A program made the position numbers and the translations under genes. Of a stretch of 64,000 nucleotides of DNA, positions 1-7,738 are shown piece after piece (within the stretch, counting starts at the first letter, position 1; every line of letters begins with the position of its first letter). The notes beneath the pieces were generated by a model. The model saw nothing but the letters and a program-made list of their open reading frames with translations. It was not told the DNA's origin and made no database searches. This DNA comes from Paenibacillus tundrae (lineage in GTDB: Bacteria > Bacillota > Bacilli > Paenibacillales > Paenibacillaceae): NCBI RefSeq assembly GCF_036884255.1, contig NZ_CP145605.1, forward strand, positions 372,001-436,000. Direction: 5' to 3'.

Positions 1-606
1 ATTGAAATGACAGCAGGTCTAAGTTTAGCGGAAACGGCCTTGCTCAGTCTGATCTTATACGCAGGATCTGCCCAGTTTATTGCTGCTGGCATGTTAGCAT
101 CGAATGGGTCGGCAGCTGCAATTATATTTACGATATTTTTTGTTAACCTTCGTCACTTGTTGCTCAGTGCAGCAGTGTCTCCGTATTTTCGCCATCTGAC
201 TCCACTGAAAAATATGTGGATTGGCTCTCTGCTCACCGATGAGTCGTTCGGTGTAGCCATGACTCGTGCGATTGGGCGCGAGAGATTAAGTGAGCGCTGG
301 ATGCATGGACTGAATATTACCGCGTATCTGAATTGGTTCGCAGCGAATATGGCGGGAGCGTACTTTGGGCGCTGGATTACGAATCCAGAGCGGTTAGGGC
401 TTGATTTTGCATTACCTGCGATGTTCATCGGTCTGATCGTGCTTCAACTTGTACAACGGAAAAATAAAAAGCTACATATTAACGTCGCAATCATCGCAGT
501 GGTATGTGTCATTATCGCGAGCATGGCGTCACTAGGCAGCATGAGTATTATTGTAGCCGCAGTCATTGCGGCGACCATGGGAGTGGTGATGGAAAGATGG
601 AAGTAA
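1..606 (+). CDS. azlC: AzlC-family branched-chain amino acid exporter, large subunit (5' partial)
   Basis: Inner-membrane protein of the AzlC family, which works with the small AzlD subunit to export branched-chain amino acids or analogues. The frame is open from base 1, so the start lies outside the window. About 200 residues are visible against a usual 230-240, so only the N-terminus is missing. Seen: several hydrophobic segments and an AGSAQF motif near the beginning, typical of the first AzlC helices. The stop overlaps the next gene by 10 bases, indicating translational coupling. The substrate is inferred from the family only. Confidence 0.9.
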   Translation: MEMTAGLSLAETALLSLILYAGSAQFIAAGMLASNGSAAAIIFTIFFVNLRHLLLSAAVSPYFRHLTPLKNMWIGSLLTDESFGVAMTRAIGRERLSERWMHGLNITAYLNWFAANMAGAYFGRWITNPERLGLDFALPAMFIGLIVLQLVQRKNKKLHINVAIIAVVCVIIASMASLGSMSIIVAAVIAATMGVVMERWK

Positions 607-926
607 GATGGGATGTATTCTGGATCATTATGGGCTCGGCATTGTTAACATTTATCCCTCGCGTGCTGCCCTTGATGTTGTTCAGTAAAATACAGATTCC
701 GATGTGGTTGCTACGCTGGCTTGAATATGTACCTGTAGCGGTCATGGCTGCTCTAATTGGACAGGAGCTCTTCATGTCTGGTAACAAACTAGTACCGATT
801 ACACAGAATCCAGCGCTATGGGCTGCCTTGCCCACGCTTATTGTCGCAATCTGGACACGAAGCCTACTTGGAACCGTCCTGGTAGGTATTGTTGCGATGA
901 TGATTTTGAGGTATTGGATGGGTTAG
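597..926 (+). CDS. azlD: AzlD-family branched-chain amino acid exporter, small subunit
   Basis: Small membrane subunit, 109 aa with about four hydrophobic segments, matching the usual AzlD length. The start chosen is the ATG at 597 (MEVRWDVFW), which overlaps the end of azlC. The same frame stays open upstream to 504, but that extension (MCHYREHG...) is hydrophilic, rich in His/Cys/Arg and lies inside azlC, so it is not believed. Motif seen: FIPRVLPL in the first helix, common in the family. AzlC and AzlD together form the exporter. Confidence 0.9.
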   Translation: MEVRWDVFWIIMGSALLTFIPRVLPLMLFSKIQIPMWLLRWLEYVPVAVMAALIGQELFMSGNKLVPITQNPALWAALPTLIVAIWTRSLLGTVLVGIVAMMILRYWMG

Positions 927-991
927 TTCTACGTTAAATTTCCAGTGATTAGGAGTAAACCTTCGGCTGAATCGGTTAATAATGCTCATAT

Positions 992-1210
992 AGTGCGTGT
1001 TCAAAAAGGTCGGTTTTCAGTACCGAGAAAATGGGATGAAGATAGAAATGGAGTAGTGGAGCGTAGGCAAAACTACGTGAGCAACTACATTGTTTCCGAA
1101 GGAAACAAACTTCGTAAGCATCCACTTATTTCGGCTGAATCCCATATTCGAAGCTGAGATGCCGCTCGCGCATCCTTCGTAATCAAAAGCGGACTTTTTG
1201 AACAACCTCT
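992..1210 (+). repeat. Family A interspersed repeat, copy 1 (219 bp, MITE-like)
   Basis: The element begins AGTGCGTGTTCAAAAAG and its other end, read on the opposite strand, begins AGAGGTTGTTCAAAAAG. About 24 of the first 32 bases of the two ends agree, so the ends are imperfect terminal inverted repeats. Inside is a small hairpin, TTGTTTCC-GAA-GGAAACAA. Near-identical copies occur inverted at 47359-47577 (also 219 bp) and, internally deleted, at 2867-3046. An open frame at 945-1157 runs through it but has no recognisable product. The element fills most of the 927-1267 gap. Confidence 0.85.
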
Positions 1211-1267
1211 TATAGAAGTGTCTTACATGATAGAACATTATGCTGAGGAGCGAAGGGAGCGAACTCG

Positions 1268-2074
1268 ATGGGAACGATAAGGCGCAAAGTGTTAATTACA
1301 GGAGCGGCTGGTGTGATAGGTCGAAGCTTACTTACGGGACTAAGAGCACTGGAAAAGTATGATATCGTCGCTGCTGATCTGCAGCAGGACGATGAGGCAG
1401 GCATTGTAGAGCTGGATGTTACGGATGCGGAGAGAATCAAGGAACTCACCCAAGGTGTGGATACAATCCTGCATATCGCGTGGGCAAAGGATGAAGAGGA
1501 TTTTCTAGGCAAAGTGCTGCCGATTAATGTGACTGGGGCATATCATCTGTATGAAGCTGCTCGGTTGAATGGTGTGAAACGTATCATATTTGCAAGTTCA
1601 AACCATGCAACAGGGTTCTATAAAACAGGCGAGGATATTGAGGTTGATGACCCCTATCGGCCAGATAGCTTCTATGGACTTAGCAAGTGTTACATTGAGT
1701 TGTTGGGACGGTATTATGTGGATAAGCATGGCTTGTCTTCATTCAATATCCGAATTGGCAACTTCTCTGGTGACACCCATCCGCATTCCGAACGTTCCGC
1801 ACATATCTGGATTTCGCCACGGGATATGGTGCAGTTAGCCCATTGTTGTATTGAAGCAGACGCGAACCTTACCTACCTTAATCTATATGGAACTTCAGCG
1901 AATACAGACAATTACTACGATATTGGATACCTCAAAGAGAAAATTGGTTACATTCCTTTAGATGATGCGGCAGATCTATGGGAGGAGGCCAAACGTCATG
2001 GTGCACCCGATAAGCAAGATGAAACGGCCTATCAAGGCGGCGGTTATACAGCGAAGGAGCAAAAAGGAACCTAG
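1268..2074 (+). CDS. NAD-dependent epimerase/dehydratase-family protein, uronate dehydrogenase-like
   Basis: Extended short-chain dehydrogenase, 268 aa. Seen: N-terminal Rossmann motif GAAGVIG (residues ~12-18), ASSNHATGFY (~109-118), and the catalytic YGLSK Tyr/Lys pair (~137-141). The SSNHxTGFY and RPDSxYGLSK context is what uronate dehydrogenases carry; these oxidise D-glucuronate or D-galacturonate to the aldarolactone. That activity fits the lyase and unsaturated glucuronyl hydrolase downstream. The start ATG follows GAGGAGCGAAGGGAG. A terminator overlaps the stop codon, so the gene is its own transcription unit or the end of one. A sugar-nucleotide epimerase role is less likely but not excluded. 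Confidence 0.8.
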   Translation: MGTIRRKVLITGAAGVIGRSLLTGLRALEKYDIVAADLQQDDEAGIVELDVTDAERIKELTQGVDTILHIAWAKDEEDFLGKVLPINVTGAYHLYEAARLNGVKRIIFASSNHATGFYKTGEDIEVDDPYRPDSFYGLSKCYIELLGRYYVDKHGLSSFNIRIGNFSGDTHPHSERSAHIWISPRDMVQLAHCCIEADANLTYLNLYGTSANTDNYYDIGYLKEKIGYIPLDDAADLWEEAKRHGAPDKQDETAYQGGGYTAKEQKGT

Positions 2075-2098
2075 ACATGTGTCTAGGTTCTTTCTTAT
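2067..2098 (+). terminator. Rho-independent terminator after the uronate dehydrogenase-like gene
   Basis: Perfect inverted repeat GAACCTAGACAT/ATGTCTAGGTTC style stem at 2067-2090, followed by TTTCTTATTT. It includes the stop codon of the preceding gene. Confidence 0.9.
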
Positions 2099-2106
2099 TT
2101 AAAATA

Positions 2107-2120
2107 TGAAAACGCTATTT
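2107..2120 (+). promoter_or_regulatory. Weak cre-like site upstream of the SGNH hydrolase gene
   Basis: TGAAAACGCTATTT matches 12 of 14 positions of the CcpA consensus TGWAANCGNTNWCA; the last CA is missing. It lies about 90 bases before the SGNH start and next to better cre sites of this window, but could be chance. Confidence 0.3.
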
Positions 2121-2205
2121 TCTATTGGGCGGGAAAGGGATAAAATGGGGAATGAGGTAGTCAGATGTTCATTTCTATTATTATTCGAAGGAAGGAACGG
2201 TATCA

Positions 2206-2865
2206 ATGACGAGTACACATTCATCCGTTATATTGTTTCAGGGAGATTCAATCACAGATGGAGGAAGATCCCGTAATGATGACCCGAATCATTTTCTCGG
2301 TCACGGGTACGCCTATCTAATCGCAAGCAGATTGAGTGTAGATCTAGCAGCTAGACAGCCGCTTTTCTACAATAGAGGTATTAGTGGTGACCGCGCATCC
2401 GACTTGTATGCACGCTGGAATGAGGATACGTTCAGCTTGAGGCCGGATCTAATTAGCATTCTGATTGGTGTTAACGATGCTTGGCGTAGCATGAATGGTG
2501 AAGCAAGCGGATTCACCGATCGTCTGGGACGAGCGTATCGCCACCTTTTGGACGAGACACGTGAAGTGATGCCGGATACGGGGCTGGTGCTTATGGAGCC
2601 TTTTATTTTGCAAACAGGAGCAACCGTAGAAAATTGGGATCGTTGGCAGGAGAGAATTGGCGAATATCAGCACTTGGTTCGTGAGCTTGCCCATGAGTTT
2701 GATGCTGTATTTGTACCGCTGCAACAGACATTCAACGATGCACTTCAGCAGGCAGAAGCTGCTTATTGGTTATGGGACGGTGTTCATCCAACAGCAGCAG
2801 GACATGAACTGATTGCTCGCCAGTGGTTGGATGTAGTACAGAACAGCCCATTGAAAATACAATAA
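2206..2865 (+). CDS. SGNH/GDSL-family hydrolase (probable carbohydrate or lipid esterase)
   Basis: Cytosolic-looking esterase of 219 aa with no signal peptide. All four SGNH blocks are visible: block I GDSITDG (nucleophile Ser ~16), block II GISGDRASDL, block III GVNDAW, and block V DGVHPTAAGH with the catalytic Asp/His pair. The family removes acyl, often acetyl, groups. With a uronate dehydrogenase-like gene before it and a polyuronide lyase after it, a role in deacetylating oligouronides is a reasonable inference. RBS AAGGAAGGA precedes the ATG. A family A repeat starts two bases after the stop codon. Confidence 0.88.
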   Translation: MTSTHSSVILFQGDSITDGGRSRNDDPNHFLGHGYAYLIASRLSVDLAARQPLFYNRGISGDRASDLYARWNEDTFSLRPDLISILIGVNDAWRSMNGEASGFTDRLGRAYRHLLDETREVMPDTGLVLMEPFILQTGATVENWDRWQERIGEYQHLVRELAHEFDAVFVPLQQTFNDALQQAEAAYWLWDGVHPTAAGHELIARQWLDVVQNSPLKIQ

Positions 2866-2866
2866 T

Positions 2867-3046
2867 ACAGGTAGTTCAAAAAGTTCGCTTTTGATTACGA
2901 AGGATGCCTGTCGGCATATCAGCGTCGAATATGGGATTCAGCCGAAATGTCCGTTGCTCACGTAGTTTTGCCTACGCTCCGCTACTCCATTTCTATCTTC
3001 ATCCCATCTTCTTGGTACTGAAAACCGCCCTTTTTGAACACGCACT
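2867..3046 (-). repeat. Family A interspersed repeat, copy 2 (180 bp, internally deleted)
   Basis: Inverted relative to copy 1: begins ACAGGTAGTTCAAAAAG and ends CTTTTTGAACACGCACT. Compared with the 219-bp copies it lacks about 40 central bases, including the TTGTTTCC hairpin. It lies directly after the SGNH stop and forms most of the 2866-3202 gap. Confidence 0.85.
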
Positions 3047-3202
3047 AATTTCGTGAGCGGAGGAAGGTGAGGTGCACTTTCTTCGCTTATTGCAATGCGG
3101 TAGGAACAAGTAGGTCGAAGCGAGTAGTTCTTTTTATAAATTGGAATTTACTACCTAAAGAGTGTTAAAATGATCATATGCATATCAAGCAATAGCTTAA
3201 AT

Positions 3203-3216
3203 TGAAATCGGTTACA
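3203..3216 (+). promoter_or_regulatory. cre site (CcpA operator) before the heparinase-like gene
   Basis: TGAAATCGGTTACA matches all positions of TGWAANCGNTNWCA. It ends 20 bases before the ATG at 3237, just before the TAAGGAGG ribosome site, a position suited to blocking transcription. This suggests carbon catabolite repression of the lyase. Confidence 0.65.
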
Positions 3217-3236
3217 GTGGTAAGGAGGCTTTTCTC

Positions 3237-5360
3237 ATGACCGTCCATCCTGGACTGAACTGGACGACGAGGCAGATTGCAGAGGCATTGGAGCAGGGAA
3301 CCTCGGAAGCTTTAGTAAGCGTTTCCGATTGGAAAGGCCAGATTGCGAATACACTGGATGATCAGGAATACCGTGATTTTTGGAAGGACATCGAGATGTA
3401 TGCGTTAAGGGCAAGCCGTGAGCCTTTGCCTGAATTATCGTTTACCCTTTTGCGCCAATTCAGGGATACTGGGGAACGAAAGGCGTATGAAGCGGCTTAT
3501 TTTGAACGTCGTGGGCGAATAGTTGCGCTTAGTGTATTAACGGCTACGTCGAAGACTTCTACATACGTATCTCTGCTGGAAGATCTGATCTGGAGTGTGT
3601 GTAATGAACACACCTGGTGCCTCTCTGCCCACATACCATCTGGAGAAGAAGCGACTGCTTACACATGGATTGATCTGTTTGCAGCAGAGACGGCTCAGAT
3701 GCTTGCAGAGATCATGGTCATGCTGGGTGGCATCATCGATGAGCGAGTAGAGCGCCGGGTTCGCTCTGAGATGGAACGCCGGATTTTTACGCCGCTATAC
3801 CGCGAGGATCGAACGTACGGCTGGGAACGTGCAGAACACAATTGGTCGGCCGTATGTAGCGGTGGCTGTGGGGTGGCTGCACTCCTTCTGCTGGAGGATC
3901 AATCGCTTCGGGTTAAAGCTGTAGAACATACCTTGCAAGCAATGGATGCCTTTCTGATTGGATACGGCGAGGATGGCGGGTGTGCAGAGGGCATCGGTTA
4001 TTGGGTATATGGGTTTGGCTTCTATACGTATTATGCGGAGATGTTACGAATCTTCAGTGCAGGTACACTCGATATGTTATCTGAATCTAAGACGAGAGCC
4101 ATTGCGTTATTTCCCCAGAATATTCATATGTCTGCAGGCACATTTGTTAATTATTCAGACAGTCATGAACGGGAGGTTATTCCGTCAGGCTTGTTATCGA
4201 GGTTAGCTGAGCGAGCGCAAGGGGAAGTCAACTGGCGGTTGTCCATCCCTCTTTTGACAGATGATCCATGTAGGCGCTGGGCACATGTCGCACGTAATCT
4301 GTTATGGACGGATAGGGCTGTACTTAATGGTCATCGTGATCAGGCTGGGCAGCCCCCGTCTCAGACATTTATCGTTCTGGAGGATTTATCATGGATCATG
4401 GGCAAAGCTCAACTGATACGTGCCGAAGAGATGGCAGGGATTGAGGTTGCTTACTCGGTGAAAGGTGGGCATAACGATGAACCCCATAATCACAATGATC
4501 TGGGACATTTTATTCTTCATGCAGCGGGTGACAACATACTCTGTGATCCAGGTGCAGGTGCGTATACTCAGGCTTATTTCAGTCCTGGACGGGAGAGTAT
4601 TCTCCAGATAGGTTCTCAGGGACATAATGTGCCGATCATTGAAGGAACGGTGCAACAATCTGGAAAAGAAGCTGAAGCAAGGTTGCTTGAAATGAAGCAT
4701 GCATCTCCACATAGTGTAGCCGTCACCTTCGACCTCACGTCAGCCTATGGGAATGCACCTACATTGGCTCGATATACAAGACAATTTAATTGGAGTTGTC
4801 CTCCTTCGGCTCAAGAGGCTGAGCTGTTGGTAGAGGATCATTTTACATGGAAGTCTGCTTATGATTCTGATCGGACAGATATAGATTTAGATGATGTGGT
4901 ACGAGCAAGTGAGCTGAATCTGTCTGCTGAAGCAAGAATAAATGGAAATCCAAATGTAAATACAAATGTGACTGGAAAGGCAAGTGTGAGTGCAAGTGGA
5001 GATGAGGGCGCCAATGAAGATGTAAATTCAAATGCTAGTAATAGCGCTTATGCTTGTGTATACAAAAACGTGATTCAGCGCTTAGTCAGCCATGTTGAAC
5101 CTGTGTTCCATGATGGTGTGGTTCAATGGAAGACCGATAAAGCCGTGGTGAGCATGACCTATGAATCGGAACACAGCCCAGACCGTTGGGTTGCTCGACT
5201 TGAAGTGGTGGATACGGTTGATCATGATCATCTTCCCTTGAGGCTATATGTTACCGAGCTTGTATTGGAACGTACACCGAATCAGGGTATGGAAACCACA
5301 GATCCTTCTGTGCAGGAGACCTGGTGCAGAATGAAGTTCATCACTCGGCCTAGAGTGTAG
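3237..5360 (+). CDS. Heparinase II/III-family polysaccharide lyase-like protein
   Basis: Large (707 aa) protein with an alpha-helical N-terminal half and a heparinase II/III-like C-terminal half. Seen: NWSAVCSGGCG (~202-212) in the helical domain; HNDEPHNHND (412-421) followed by LGHFILHAAGDNILCDPGAGAY, the hallmark His/Asn/Asp-rich block. The family cleaves uronate-containing polysaccharides by beta-elimination, giving unsaturated ends that the GH88 enzyme next door could remove. No signal peptide is seen, so it probably acts on imported oligosaccharides. Residues ~555-605 form a low-complexity Asn/Ser/Ala/Val insertion. RBS TAAGGAGG is strong; a cre site sits just upstream. Exact substrate (heparin, hyaluronan, alginate, other) cannot be told. 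Confidence 0.85.
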   Translation: MTVHPGLNWTTRQIAEALEQGTSEALVSVSDWKGQIANTLDDQEYRDFWKDIEMYALRASREPLPELSFTLLRQFRDTGERKAYEAAYFERRGRIVALSVLTATSKTSTYVSLLEDLIWSVCNEHTWCLSAHIPSGEEATAYTWIDLFAAETAQMLAEIMVMLGGIIDERVERRVRSEMERRIFTPLYREDRTYGWERAEHNWSAVCSGGCGVAALLLLEDQSLRVKAVEHTLQAMDAFLIGYGEDGGCAEGIGYWVYGFGFYTYYAEMLRIFSAGTLDMLSESKTRAIALFPQNIHMSAGTFVNYSDSHEREVIPSGLLSRLAERAQGEVNWRLSIPLLTDDPCRRWAHVARNLLWTDRAVLNGHRDQAGQPPSQTFIVLEDLSWIMGKAQLIRAEEMAGIEVAYSVKGGHNDEPHNHNDLGHFILHAAGDNILCDPGAGAYTQAYFSPGRESILQIGSQGHNVPIIEGTVQQSGKEAEARLLEMKHASPHSVAVTFDLTSAYGNAPTLARYTRQFNWSCPPSAQEAELLVEDHFTWKSAYDSDRTDIDLDDVVRASELNLSAEARINGNPNVNTNVTGKASVSASGDEGANEDVNSNASNSAYACVYKNVIQRLVSHVEPVFHDGVVQWKTDKAVVSMTYESEHSPDRWVARLEVVDTVDHDHLPLRLYVTELVLERTPNQGMETTDPSVQETWCRMKFITRPRV

Positions 5361-5489
5361 AGGGAGTAGGTTGGGCATTGTTGCTCTTATCGCTATGGAG
5401 CGCATGTGAACATGGAAGCGTTGGGTGTGCACCTATTGTAGCAGCCCTATTCATAGACCACAAAGATTGATTAGAGGAGGATACAACGT

Positions 5490-6620
5490 ATGACAGAAAC
5501 GGCTAATTGGGTAGAAGAAGCATGGCGGCAGGGTGCAGCAAAAGTACTTCGCAACGCAGAGCGGATTAAAGATACCTTTCCACATATTGCTCCGCAAGGC
5601 AGATATGATCAGAATGATCCGGAGTGGTGGACGGCTGGCTTCTGGCCGGGACTACTCTGGCTGGTCCATGAAGCAGCGCCGAAAGCTGAGGCGGTTGCCT
5701 CCTTGGCGCGTATTGCTGAAAGCTGTGAGCGCCAATTGGAGGGTTGTCTTCGTGATCCGGACTCTGTCGATCACGATCTAGGGTTCATCTGGCTGCTTAG
5801 TGGCGTAGCCAACTACAGCCAGACCGGCAGCGCAGATGGCAAGCGGCGAGGTATGCTCGCCGCCAATCTACTTGCTGCCCGGTTCCACGTGCGCGGTGAA
5901 TTCATCCGCGCCTGGAATTTCAGCTCGTCAACGATGGACACGCGAGGCGTAGCCATCATTGACAGCATGATGAACCTGCCGCTGCTCTACTGGGCGTCAG
6001 AGCAGAGCGGCGATCCGCGCTTCCGCTGGCTGGCGGAAGCACATGCGGACACCGTAGCGCGTGAATTCGTGCGCGAGGACGGGTCCATCTGCCACGTGGT
6101 GGAGTTCGATCCACACACGGGGCAGAAGCTGCGGGAGCATGGCGGCCAAGGCCATGCTCCGGGTTCCGCCTGGGCGCGGGGCACCGCCTGGGCGCTGCAC
6201 GGGTTTGCGCTGTCATTCCGGCATACGGGCGAAGCCCGCTATCTGGAGACAGCGGAAGGCGCGGCCGATTTCTTCCTCGCCATGCTTGGCGAAGAGATCG
6301 TGCCGATGTGGGATTTCCGCGCACCTGGGGAGCATCAGGTGGCGTGGGACTCGTCCGCTGCGGCCATTGCCGCGAGTGGACTGCTCGAGCTCGCGAAGCT
6401 GTCGCCACGCGGAGCGGAATACGCTGCGGCAGGTGAGCGCATCGCTCGTGGCTTGTACGAGCGGTATAGCTCAGGTGAGTCAGCAGCTGAGGAAGGTCTA
6501 ATTATGCAGGGAACGGTGCATTATCCAGAGGGACGGGGCATTAATGTCCCGATTATCTATGGTGATTATTTCTATATGGAAGCACTGGCGAAGCTGCAAG
6601 GACGTCCCGGGTTCTTTTAA
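5490..6620 (+). CDS. Glycoside hydrolase family 88 unsaturated glucuronyl hydrolase
   Basis: 376-aa cytoplasmic alpha6/alpha6-barrel enzyme that releases the 4,5-unsaturated uronic acid from oligosaccharides made by polyuronide lyases. Seen: WWTAGFWPG (~46-54), DHDLGFIW with Asp96, and IIDSMMNLPLLYWAS with Asp158; these correspond to the two catalytic Asp residues known from Bacillus UGL. C-terminal INVPIIYGDYFYMEAL is also typical. RBS GAGGAGG precedes the ATG. It lies 130 bases after the lyase gene and probably shares its mRNA. Bases 5941-6420 are about 66% GC by my count, far above the gene's two ends (about 50% or less). Confidence 0.9.
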   Translation: MTETANWVEEAWRQGAAKVLRNAERIKDTFPHIAPQGRYDQNDPEWWTAGFWPGLLWLVHEAAPKAEAVASLARIAESCERQLEGCLRDPDSVDHDLGFIWLLSGVANYSQTGSADGKRRGMLAANLLAARFHVRGEFIRAWNFSSSTMDTRGVAIIDSMMNLPLLYWASEQSGDPRFRWLAEAHADTVAREFVREDGSICHVVEFDPHTGQKLREHGGQGHAPGSAWARGTAWALHGFALSFRHTGEARYLETAEGAADFFLAMLGEEIVPMWDFRAPGEHQVAWDSSAAAIAASGLLELAKLSPRGAEYAAAGERIARGLYERYSSGESAAEEGLIMQGTVHYPEGRGINVPIIYGDYFYMEALAKLQGRPGFF

Positions 6621-6686
6621 TTCCTTTTAAACAGCCTTCTGCAATTATTCATGAATTATGATAACTAACTTAATCTATAAGTAGAA

Positions 6687-6767
6687 AACACAGTGGTTGA
6701 GTGTGCAAAGTAGAATTTTTGTGGAATCCATAAAAATTCTTACATGAGCACTTCTCGCCACTGTGTT
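6687..6767. repeat. Long imperfect palindrome between the GH88 and methyltransferase genes
   Basis: Outer arms AACACAGTGG and CCACTGTGTT pair perfectly. Inside, GTAGAATTTTTGTGG pairs with CCATAAAAATTCTTAC around a short loop, with a weak GAGTGTGC/GCACTTCTC segment between. The transcript would fold into an ~81-base hairpin. It lies between the converging ends of the GH88 gene (+) and the methyltransferase gene (-), so it may act as a shared terminator, though it lacks a clean T-run. The rest of the 6621-6944 gap holds nothing I recognise. Confidence 0.6.
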
Positions 6768-6944
6768 GTTTGTTTATGCCGCAAATATAGAGAACATAGA
6801 AGGTTGCTTAGCTTTCAACGGAGTAGCATGCATAGTAATATCCTTCCGTTCATTTCATATTGGTTCAAATTCAGTTTGTAAATTATCGAGATACTAGGTT
6901 AACTTTTGAAGGATTCACGGTGTGCGCTCATGCGCGTCTCTATG

Positions 6945-7544
6945 TTACAGGCTACGTCTCAAAATAACAAAATCCGCTGAAGATTGATCTGGATAACGCT
7001 GTGGGATGATCTCCTGTACTTTGAATTCCGGATAATCGTACAGATAATGGAACAGATTGCGATCTTGGATCGTATCAACACCTGGATTTCCTGTCTCTTT
7101 CAGCCGGGTGTAGAGGACAACCCACTCTCCAGAGGCATGCAGGATATCATGCAGCGTATTCCGAAAATCCTGTTCATCTGTAATGTGGTAGAGCACATCG
7201 AGACAGATGGTCAGATCCGCCTGAAGAAAACCTCGGTTAATCCACAGACCAGGTGTATATAACATGAAGCTTTTGGATGTATCGCTCGCAAACTTAGAAG
7301 CACATAAACGAACGGACGATGCTGCTACGTCCATGCCGAGATAGGTACCATAGTTCATGTATTGCAGCTGATTACCGTCCCCACATCCGAACTCAATTAC
7401 GCTGGTGATGCCTTCTCGCTGAATAAGCTCATTCACGACCTCAGCCTTAAATTCAGCCAGTACCCCGTAAGAGCCTCTCCCTGACGTTTCTCCGGAGCGA
7501 TACGTTTGCTCCCAATATTCAATGTAGTCGAAAGACTTCGTCAT
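6945..7544 (-). CDS. Class I SAM-dependent methyltransferase
   Basis: About 199 aa. The SAM-binding motif I is seen as VIEFGCGDGNQL, followed by an acidic strand end (YLGMDVA) and LTICLDVLYHI, a motif-II-like Asp region. The target is not evident. The open frame continues to a TTG at 7574, but the ATG at 7544 (MTKSFDYIEYW) has the ribosome site TGGGGGAC at proper spacing and is preferred. Divergent from the Ig-like repeat gene. Confidence 0.8.
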   Translation of the reverse strand: MTKSFDYIEYWEQTYRSGETSGRGSYGVLAEFKAEVVNELIQREGITSVIEFGCGDGNQLQYMNYGTYLGMDVAASSVRLCASKFASDTSKSFMLYTPGLWINRGFLQADLTICLDVLYHITDEQDFRNTLHDILHASGEWVVLYTRLKETGNPGVDTIQDRNLFHYLYDYPEFKVQEIIPQRYPDQSSADFVILRRSL

Positions 7545-7738
7545 CGTTGTCCCCCAATCATCCATCAATTTCAATTGCCGCTATAATAGCGTATGCGGGA
7601 ACTTATCCTATATGATCTTGAGTGCTTTTTGCAGCAGAATAAGAATTAATTTCCACTAATTTTCCTGAAAGTCTAAACATCTGGAAAGAACCTGCCGACA
7701 TTAAACGTAAGGAAAAAAATGATTACAATCGGGGGGAA

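Noticed and set aside
945..1157. 70-codon open frame
   Set aside because: Runs through the family A repeat; no ribosome site or conserved product.
5956..6408. 150-codon antisense frame in the GH88 gene
   Set aside because: Arises from high GC of the coding region; the + strand protein is a clear GH88.
7655..7672. CodY-box-like AATTTTCCTGAAAGT
   Set aside because: One extra base in the centre and imperfect arm; not a convincing match.
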